NCBI RefSeq assembly: GCF_000003605.2
Contig: NW_003151763.1
Coordinates: forward strand, 213,408-253,233
Direction of reading: 5' to 3'
Origin: Saccoglossus kowalevskii
Lineage: Eukaryota; Hemichordata; Enteropneusta; Harrimaniidae
DNA length: 39,826 nucleotides
Position numbers and translations under genes: made by a program. The notes beneath the pieces are model-generated. The model had not been told where the DNA came from, did no database searches, and saw only the letters and a list, made by a program, of their open reading frames with translations. Positions within the stretch are counted from its first letter, which is position 1. Each line of letters starts with the position of its first letter. This document shows positions 32,607 through 39,826 of the stretch, piece by piece.

Positions 32607-32676
32607 ATTACGTTGGAATGTAATCCCAGTTCAAACAACCATTATACGAACATACGGATTGTATACACCAATCAAT
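32607..32676 (-). other. 5' UTR part of the zinc-finger coding exon
   Basis: On the minus strand TTTATCATTTGTTTCAG ends at 32677 and is followed by 70 bases up to the ATG. Reading through from the acceptor in the ATG frame gives no upstream coding extension, so the preceding exon is probably untranslated. Confidence 0.5.
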
Positions 32677-33644
32677 CTGAAACAAATGATAAAATGTATG
32701 CAGTTATTCCTTATAGTAGTTGACAGAAAACAAGTACGACCACAATAGGATTTGATCGGCGCAATCGGAATTACTTCCTGTAGATTGATGCAAACTTATC
32801 TTGCATTTTTTCAAGAAAAGGTAAGGTATGTAGGTAAAGTCAGAAAAATACCAACGGAAGTAAACACAAACATATCTAATATTGGCAAGTATAAGACTGC
32901 CATTAAACATTATATCAAGAGCACTTGATATAAATATGTGAAAATGTACAAAAGTGGAAAATCGTGAAGAACTAACAACAAAAGTAGTCTGGTTTCACAG
33001 ATCATGAAATTATAAAACTTTCTACAAAAATATATCGCCACATGAATATACAATGATAATGCTCAAAAGCAAACAAGTGACATGAGTTGCAATCCAGTAT
33101 TCTAAGTGCTAAATAATGTTAATGAGTTGTTTCGCAAGTGTATCCTTTACTAGCAAATCACTGCAAACATACACATTTCTGATACAACTTGTATCCGCTG
33201 AAATGTCAATGAATCAATCAGGAATATTGATATCAAGATACTTATCTTGAAATTACAAAAACTTTTGACATTGTTCACTATTTTGCATTTTTGAACTAAA
33301 ACACGATGATTTAGAGGTTAAATGTGAGCATCGACAGTGTTGGGAAATGTTGCCTTTTGTTTATAAGTATATAAGTAAGTAATTATCGTCTTATTAACGT
33401 TACGTCAAGTATCCGGGACCAGCACGTTCGCAAACCTTTCAATCTAGCAAGGACACACACAGATGGAATTCGTGTCAGCCTCTAGTCTCAGCTCCTCGTT
33501 AAGAACTCGGCAAGACTGACTTCATTCATTTTCCAAAACACACTATACTACATGTAAGTTTAAGATCTCGAGGCGTCGCCACTCATGTAGCCAGTCACAC
33601 ACGAAGTACGATTTAACACGCCATATATACATGATTAATTGCTT
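32677..33644. other. Region upstream of the zinc-finger gene
   Basis: Intron and promoter of the zinc-finger gene should lie here or further right. No exon, repeat or RNA gene was recognised. Confidence 0.4.
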
Positions 33645-33870
33645 CCTATATTGGGAGACTACTTATGTCAATATTGTTAGGCGCCAAAGTCATCATGCAC
33701 AGTAAAACAACAATCCGTGGGCCAAGTTTTATGTCTGTAATTAGTTCCAATCACTGATCTCCGTCCAGTACTTGTATAAACCCAAATAATAACAGGTTAT
33801 GAGCGAGCCCTTCACTGGAAACCAGTTATCAAGTCGTATCAGCGACCGATATTTAGGCTAGATAAAATCG
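33645..33870. repeat. Dispersed repeat, copy 2 (copy 1 at 305-530)
   Basis: It carries the same TAATTAGTTCCAATCACTGAT core (33738-33758), GTATAAACCC, AACAGGT, CACTGGAAACCAG and ATCAAGTCG in the same order as copy 1. Confidence 0.5.
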
Positions 33871-33886
33871 GTTCTTTAAATTCAGT

Positions 33887-34362
33887 ATGGCAAGGGCAGT
33901 TCTGGTGAGTACCCAACTGAATTTTAAAAGTGTCTTCTCGCATGGTGGCATGTCAGGGAGGTATATCATATTTTGTGAACAATGAAACGTTGTAATCACT
34001 GAGGTGGTGTTGACCTACACAGATATTGTGATATTATAGCACAAGATGCGTGTTATCAAAATATCAATATGGTTCCTTGGCAACAGCAAATGAAGGATTG
34101 GGTTCTGTCCAGCAGATCGATGTTACCATATACAGATGACGTCATGGTAGATAAAGTATCACAACAGAAATGATGTCTCATATTCAACATATTCTAGGAA
34201 CGGTTGAACAATATTGATTTTGGCATTCTCCGGGTGGTGGATATTACTAAAAGATATAAAATATCTTTGGAAATTGTACATACAAGTAAAAACGATATAG
34301 AAGATATTCAGAAGTGTTCCTTCATAATCTTCATATCAAGCCTGTTAGAACTGAAAGTCTGA
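33887..34362 (+). CDS. Possible short two-exon gene of unknown function
   Basis: Low-confidence reading. ATG at 33887 opens six codons (MARAVL) followed by GTGAGT. A TTCTAG acceptor then opens an exon at 34198 in the compatible phase, which codes ERLNNIDFGILRVVDITKRY and continues to TGA at 34360-34362, 60 residues in all. A second frame, one base out of step, stays open from about 34290 to 34502 (begins KRYRRYSEVF, ends FMPNIVPK). Two consecutive open frames suggest a longer coding sequence broken by a frameshift, or another splice that I cannot place. No family is recognised. The first exon lies directly after the dispersed repeat, which could have supplied a promoter. Confidence 0.18.
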
Positions 34363-34699
34363 ATAATAAGAACGTTTTTAGCCGTCCAATTTCAGACTTT
34401 TCCAGTTTGCTCCCAAGTATCGTGAACCAAATACGACAAACTGGAACTACAATTTCAAAACTATCATGGAATTCATTTATGCCAAACATTGTGCCAAAAT
34501 AGAAGACGCTCAGGTGACATGTTTATCGGAGATAAGAGATAAAATTTAATCTCTTAAAATGTTGCCAATATGCAATTCGAGAATGTTTGCACAGGACATC
34601 GTTCCAGCAGAAAAACAACACTCTTTTGTCCATAAGTACTATTACATTCAGTGCCCAATGGATGTACAGATGATAACAACACAAATACTCTCTCCACAT

Positions 34700-35165
34700 G
34701 TCATCTCTACAGGTGTATATATACACTGTAGTGTGACGTCATTTGACATATAAGATGCATTGTTGCTGTTCTCATCTCTACAAGTTTATATACACTGTAG
34801 TGTGACGTCATTCGACATATATGTTGCATTGTTGCTGTTCTCATCTACAAGTTTATATACACTGTTGTGATATGTCATTTGTCATATAAGATGCATTGTT
34901 GCTGTTCTCATTTATAAAGGTATATATACACTGTAGTGTGACGTCATTTGTCATATAAGATGCATTGTTGCTGTTCTCATTTATAAAGGTATATATACAC
35001 TGTAGTGTGACGTCATTTGTCATATAAGATGCATTGTTGCTGTTTTCATTTATAAAGGTATATATACACAGTAGTGTGACGTCATTCGACATATAAGATG
35101 CATTGTTGCTATTTTCATCTCTACAAGTATATATTAGTGTAACTTCATTTGACATGTATAATGCA
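34700..35165. repeat. 69-bp minisatellite with a CRE-type site in most units
   Basis: About six and a half units of 69 bases run head to tail. Each contains TATATATACACTGTAGTGTG, then TGACGTCA, CATATAAGATGCATTG and GCTGTTCTCAT. Perfect TGACGTCA palindromes lie at 34734, 34803, 34939, 35008 and 35077, with degenerate versions near 34868 and 35138, so the sites are spaced 69 bases apart. ACACT/AGTGT next to the site is a small inverted repeat. Because 69 is a multiple of three, the minus strand shows a 113-codon frame with a 23-residue repeat; this is a by-product of the unit length. Confidence 0.9.
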
Positions 35166-35279
35166 CTTTTGCTATTCTTAACTGTACATATCATTTCACT
35201 TTTTTCAGAAAGATTCCTTTAGATGTAGTTTAGGTAAGACATAGACATGTATGTACATTTGAATAATAATAACACATGC

Positions 35280-36160
35280 TTGTTAGGGCAATATCACAAT
35301 TTGTTGCCTGCCCAAGGGATGGTGGTTATGACCATAATATTGATGATGCCAGAGCCGAATCATGACCATGTGTTATTTATTTTATCACATCGAGCAGACA
35401 TCCAGTGCACAAATACATCTAACCATACATCACTCACACCCACTCTCCCACAAAATAACAACACTTATATTTGAAGTATGCAATATTTTATTTTATCTAT
35501 TATAACAAGTTTCATATTACTCTATAGCATACATACATTGTTTGCTATTTTCAGTCACGGACACTTTTCTTAGTAACCGTGTTTCAGCAGACTGAGTGTG
35601 AACCACTCAATTTATCGAGTATAACATTTTTGACATAAATTAATTAACTACTCGCCAGACAATAATGTCAGAGTGCCGTGGAAGTGGTTGAAATTACTTT
35701 CTCGCGAACGTACTACACCTTCTATTTACAGGTCACACAGCTTAGAGCGTTTTCGGTAAGTATCGGCGTGGAACGCGTAGAAATGCTCACAGCGTAGAAC
35801 GCGCCGCAGCGACCTTTCAGTGGCGGCTTTGCCGCACAATTTTGCTTCATACAATTAGAATACCCTAAACATCAAAACAGAGTATTTTACTTAATATCCA
35901 TTCTGGCACGTTCGCGATCTATTGCGAATAATGGCTAACAGTTCCTTCAAACCCTTGAAAACAACCCCGAAAGCAACTGCGGCCGGGGCAGCACCAGTGC
36001 ATCGGACGACAATTTGTTATGCACAGTATGGTTGCGCAAATAGTTTCAGTGACGTCATACAAGTGATATACCCATGTAATATCCACTTGGCGGACAATAT
36101 CCATTTTATTTAATGTCATGTGACCAAGTCTTAACCAATCATAGCAGGCGTAACAGTATG
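35280..36160. repeat. Hairpin-headed dispersed repeat, copy 2
   Basis: Longer copy of the family at 13527-14005. It has the left hairpin arm (GGGCAATATCAC at 35286) but has lost the right arm. The shared tail includes CCATGTGTTATTTATTTTATCA, CATCAAAACAGAGTAT, GCAACTGCGGCCGGGGCAGC, GTGACGTCATAC, CATGTAATATCCA and CCAATCATAGCAGGCGTAAC. About 300 extra bases lie in the middle compared with copy 1. Confidence 0.6.
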
Positions 36161-36749
36161 GTGTATTGTTGATGTCAAGAATATAAACCACCATAAGTTT
36201 GTCAAATTTATTGTCCTGTTTGTTGGTGTTCTGTCTCTACAAGTAAATAGTACAGTCAGGATATGATGACAAACGTATTGTTTTCATTGGTAGGTGACAG
36301 AACCTACGTAATATATCTATGTCTTCTACCGCCCTCTGTCGATAAGAAAGGGATAACACGTACATACATTGGATATTGTTGATCATGTGTGGTACAATTG
36401 CACATGGTAAACCGCAATATTGTTACGTAATCATTCCACAACATTCACACAACATTCGTACTGTATTCGTACTGTATTCTCCATTCGCATGTCCAGATAA
36501 TGGAGGTTTTAGATCAGTGTATGCTCGCATCTGAGTACACCAAACACGTCTTATTCACGTTCCAAAACAAAAGAACTAAACAGGGGCAGTAGTAGGCTTC
36601 CACAGATCGTATATTTACGCATGAGCTATCGGATTAGATAAAAGAATGGTGGTGCTAGTGATGTGTTTACTTCGGTGGTATAAAATCGAAGCACGGATCC
36701 TAATAAACGGAACGCTGTCTACCGCGTAGAACATGTGACGTAGACTTAC
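36161..36749. other. Unassigned sequence
   Basis: No gene, repeat or RNA was recognised. If the exon candidate at 36750-36860 is real, this is part of its first intron. Confidence 0.4.
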
Positions 36750-36860
36750 CCTCACGACACGGAGCTTTGATGAATGTAACTCTGCACCTGCACTCAGGAC
36801 TCCCTTTGTTTTACTATTCTTAAAAGCTGTTGGCGTGATCTTCGTCATACAATCGCACAT
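36750..36860 (-). CDS. Candidate first coding exon (37 codons) of an unidentified gene
   Basis: On the minus strand ATG at 36860 opens 37 codons (MCDCMTKITPTAFKNSK..., ending KLRVVR) and reaches GAGG/GTAAGT, a near-ideal splice donor, in phase 0. Codon use is even and the segment is less AT-rich than its surroundings. I found no exon to join it to: the next minus-strand acceptor I trust (32677) would give an early stop, so if both belong to the zinc-finger gene this would be a short upstream frame in its 5' leader. It could also be chance. Confidence 0.25.
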
Positions 36861-37705
36861 CGTACCACTTCCGGAATGTTCTTCAATACCTTTGCTCGGT
36901 GCAAAGTCTGTTAATTTGTTAACCTAGTTTGGTATTAAAAGTGGACCCTCTAACTGTGTGTATATTTATCTCTTCACAGCTCACCCTTGTAATGTGAACT
37001 ATACACGTATCTCGTTGACGGGTGATGGTCGTTGTGCATGTTCACATTTTGTGTAAACAAATGTAATTCTATAACTATTATTAGAAGTCACCGGATAATC
37101 CGCGATTGTAATTTTAGCCATGTTAGAAATATGCACACGAGTAGGTGCGGGTTTTATAGCAGTGTACAAGTGGTTTGGCGTCTTTCGCCCACCAGTGTTA
37201 ACAACCACCACATTATTAGGGGGTAGTAAATACCAATGCCGTAAACTCGCCGTTCATTGGTTATTTCAATTGCTGAACGCGGGGAATTCCCCATAGTCAC
37301 GTGATCTCCAAGTGATTGTATGAGCCGCGGTCCACTCATAGACCCAACCATAGATTAAGGGTTTTATGGCCACCGAACCATCCTCGAACGGGGCTTTGTC
37401 CACAACGGCACCAATTCGGCTTATGCCCATTACATTAACCAGTATATCTCGATAAATTATGTTTTATAAACGATACATTTATATAATGTTTAATCTCTTT
37501 AACTTGGCGTCATTTCTCACTGCTGTTATTATTGTATTATTTATCAAGTCTTGTAAACACTTGGGTTCAGATATATCTACGAGGTTCTCTGGCGGCATAC
37601 CACCAAGCCTTTGAATCATTATCGTTTCTTTGTACGCGTGTAACCTACTCAAATGAGATTGCCCCAGGCAGGCAATCGCAAGACATCATTGTTTTTGTGT
37701 TCTAT
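36861..37705. other. Unassigned sequence between the exon candidate and the LINE
   Basis: It is somewhat more GC-rich than the average of the window. No reading frame, repeat or RNA gene can be supported. Confidence 0.4.
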
Positions 37706-37707
37706 TT

Positions 37708-37746
<39 letters not shown>

Positions 37747-37748
37747 TT
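37706..37748 (-). repeat. (TAAA)n tail of the LINE
   Basis: About ten to eleven TAAA units (on the minus strand) lie at the 3' end of the LINE, in the position of the terminal microsatellite by which many LINEs end instead of a plain poly(A). Confidence 0.85.
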
Positions 37749-38036
37749 GCTTCCTTTTTGTAAATCAAATTGCATCAACTAAAAAATACATTTCACTCAA
37801 AGACTAATGAAAAAACTTTTGATAGACAAAAAGAAACTAAGTTACATGAACTAAGATAACAAAATAAAACAACAACATAAACATCTAAAAATAGCAAAAA
37901 CGTATGAAAACTAAAATATAAGAAGTACACTGGAAAAATATTAAATATTATCTGTATACTTCTTTCTACTCTCCATGGCATCGACTAAATTTTTTTTTGT
38001 AAAAGTATCAATGTCGTCACACAGGACTGAATTATA

Positions 38037-38765
38037 CTACCTTGTACTGTCACCCAGAATTAAACATAGCACTTCTTTGTTTGCTATGAAGTCTTTATGT
38101 AAATTTATTTCATTTTTGTTACATAGGAGCATTTCAATCCCTTCCATTAGGGTTTTTCTCTGTGCTGAGAAACATTCACAATGTAATATGAAATGCTCCA
38201 GTGTTTCAGGTTCTTTTTTGCAACATGGACAGATACAATCATTATTATCCAAGTTTGCCCATTTCCTTTTCTCATATGCCAAACCAAGAGTGCAGGATCT
38301 TGCCTTGAATTTTAATTGGGTGCCCTTGAAGTTAGATAAAGAATTTAAATATTTCTCACAATATTTTAAATTTGTTTTAAATTTTCTATAATGAACGAGA
38401 CTTGATTTCTCTGCCATTTTTTGTTTCCATTGAATCTCGTCACTGCTTACAATCAAATTTTTAATATTTCTTTCAGACAGATTAGTGAATTGACTTTTGT
38501 TTATCTTTATATTTCTTTCTATATCTTCAATGCTATTAAGCCATGGCCAGGTCTTAATTAGATTATTATCTTTAACTGCAGCTAGTTTATTAAAAATAAC
38601 TTTTGACCATCTGGTTGATTCCATTAAACACAACCTCTTGTAGTAATTCAGTTTTATTAAACTGACTCTACTTTTCATAGTTATCCACCCCAGGTCCCCT
38701 AGAAAGGCTTCATTTGCTGTGTATCGACATGCTCCTAGAATAAACTTTCCCACTGTACGTTGCAT
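38037..38765 (-). pseudogene. C-terminal part of the LINE reverse transcriptase protein
   Basis: This is the longest intact piece (242 codons) of the broken LINE protein. It begins MQRTVGKFILGACR, shortly after the thumb, and ends with the CCHC motif and LILGDSTR. It is not an independent gene: the reading frame continues upstream, after a frameshift, into the reverse transcriptase. Confidence 0.8.
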
Positions 38766-38867
38766 TCTTTCTAATATCTGTTGAACTAAATATTAGTAAC
38801 TCACAGTCATATTCTAAGGCAGGTCTAATAATGTGGTTCCACAGGGATATACCATAATCTACTCTAT

Positions 38868-39209
38868 TTACATTGCCATGGTTACCAAGGATTTCATAAT
38901 GGGGAATAACTTGTTAAACTTTTCAGACATTTTTGTACATTGTGTATGATCTGACAAGTTACGTGTAATCCAATAACCCAAATATTTATACTCAGAAGCT
39001 TCATTTATCTTTGAGTTCCCAATCTGCCAATCTTTGTTTTTGTTAACTTTCTTGTTAATGATCAACACGTTTGACTTTTCTTCATTAATTGTCATCTTCC
39101 ATAGCTTGCAGAAATGGTTTGTGACATTTAACATGGATTTGAGTAGGTCCTCATTTGGTGCAATAAGCACTACCACATCATCAGCAAAAAAAACAATCCA
39201 TTTATACAA
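38868..39209 (-). pseudogene. Reverse transcriptase palm/thumb fragment of the LINE
   Basis: A 113-codon piece carries FFADDVVVL, the catalytic aspartates of motif C, followed by TINEEKSNVLIINKK (motif D region) and YKYLGYWI. It is shifted in frame relative to the pieces on both sides. Confidence 0.85.
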
Positions 39210-39457
39210 ATTTCATCCAATTTAACACCAAGTAGTGAATCATCTAACAGTTTTTTGAATTCATTCATATAAATTGAGAATAACGCTGGGGCTGCAACAC
39301 ATCCTTGTTTTAAACCCTCATTCTGTGTAAAATAATCTGTTTCAATATTGCCAAATGATACTTTACTTTCAATATGGTTATATGTATTTTTTATTATACG
39401 CCATAATTTGCCCTTTACACCATTCTGCCATAAAGCATACATAAACCTTCTCTCCAA
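39170..39457 (-). pseudogene. Reverse transcriptase fingers/palm fragment of the LINE
   Basis: A 95-codon piece has LWQNGVKGKLWRIIKNTYN and GLKQGCVAAPALFSIYMNEF (motif B region). Just upstream in another frame EASDSIWREGL replaces the usual AFDSIWREGL of motif A, and similarity stops there. Confidence 0.8.
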
Positions 39458-39478
39458 ATGCTGTCAGAAGCCTCTATT

Positions 39479-39826
39479 GTAATTCAAATCATGTCGGTAA
39501 ATAAATTTGAAGTAAGCACGGAGGTATTGTTATGTATGTGCCGTACTTGATTTTGTTTTTGTGCGTAGTGTCTGCGAATGTCCAATAATTTACTAGCGAG
39601 ATACAAAATTCCATGGTAACATACTGTATACTCCCTATGTAAGTGGATTTTTTTAAACAGTAGACTATGACAAATGGATTAATTCGGGGAGTAATACGAG
39701 TATGATGATGCATGATGAATTAACATACTAATTATATAGTTAGTAACAAAAATGTCACGTGAATATACTATTGATTTTTTACGTGTACAGTGCGTGCATA
39801 GCGGGTCATCCAATGTTCAAGTGACG
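39479..39826. other. Sequence right of the LINE
   Basis: Nothing recognisable; the break in LINE similarity at about 39478 marks the 5' truncation point. Confidence 0.5.

Larger units (their letters stand above)
37706..39478 (-). mobile_element. Dead, 5'-truncated LINE (non-LTR retrotransposon)
   Basis: On the minus strand this holds the C-terminal half of a reverse transcriptase and its downstream domain. The order is DSIWREGL (motif A region, about 39455), LWQNGVKGKLWRIIKNTY, NEGLKQGCVAAPALFSIYMN (about 39290), FFADDVVVL with the catalytic FxDD pair (about 39185), the YKYLGYWI thumb segment (about 38970), and a late CPCCKKEPETLEHFILHC zinc-knuckle-like CCHC (about 38230) before TAG at 38037-38039. 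A 3' UTR of about 290 bases follows, and the element ends in a (TAAA)n tail at 37706-37748. At least four frame changes (near 39440, 39190, 38870 and 38765) break it, and everything upstream of motif A, including endonuclease and ORF1, is missing. The superfamily is Jockey/CR1/L2-like in the broad sense; I cannot assign the clade. Confidence 0.85.

Noticed and set aside
34853..35194. 113-codon minus-strand frame with a 23-residue repeat and NNAS sequons
   Set aside because: The 69-base minisatellite unit is divisible by three, so any stop-free frame repeats. There are no splice or start signals and the amino-acid text simply mirrors the DNA repeat.
37975..38391. 138-codon plus-strand frame
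   Set aside because: Antisense shadow of the LINE coding region, which shows clear reverse transcriptase features on the other strand.

Overview
This is a eukaryotic, AT-rich window (many TA/TAAA-type microsatellites, short consensus GT...AG introns, dense transposon debris, one assembly gap of N at 26291-26969). The gene families (SV2-like transporter, O-fucosyltransferase-like proteins, galactose-3-O-sulfotransferase, Ikaros/hunchback-like zinc-finger protein) and the repeat load suggest a marine invertebrate animal; an invertebrate deuterostome such as a hemichordate is a guess from gene content, not shown by the sequence.

Layout. 1-304: right end of a TTAA-flanked DNA transposon. 600-783 (+): last coding exon of an SV2-like major-facilitator transporter whose other exons lie off the left edge. 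4330-7952 (+) and 10594-20179 (+): two tandemly duplicated five-exon genes (A, about 450 aa; B, about 426 aa) for single-pass type II membrane proteins of the GDP-fucose O-fucosyltransferase-like fold, with identical intron phases. Their introns differ greatly: copy A is compact, copy B has swollen with a solo LTR nested in another repeat, TTAA-flanked MITEs, a tRNA-like sequence and long (TA)n/(GAT)n tracts. 22116-23261 (-): a galactose-3-O-sulfotransferase-like gene, giving a local cluster of three Golgi-type glycan-modifying enzymes. 26098-27169: a second, complete-ended copy of the TTAA transposon that contains the assembly gap. 29778-32606 (-): a 942-aa C2H2 zinc-finger protein with five N-terminal fingers and a separate C-terminal pair resembling the dimerisation fingers of Ikaros/hunchback. 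34700-35165: a 69-bp minisatellite with a palindromic CRE-type TGACGTCA in most units. 37706-39478 (-): a dead, 5'-truncated LINE with a (TAAA)n tail.

Functionally, genes A and B and the sulfotransferase all have the layout of Golgi lumenal enzymes (short cytosolic tail, one membrane segment, catalytic domain) and could act in fucosylated and sulfated glycan synthesis, but that they act in one pathway is inference from adjacency. The most interesting structural signals are the CRE-bearing minisatellite, the TTAA element family with its intact ends, the nested solo LTR with a matching target duplication, the foldback element sitting just behind the stop codon of gene A, and the Ikaros/hunchback-like finger arrangement.
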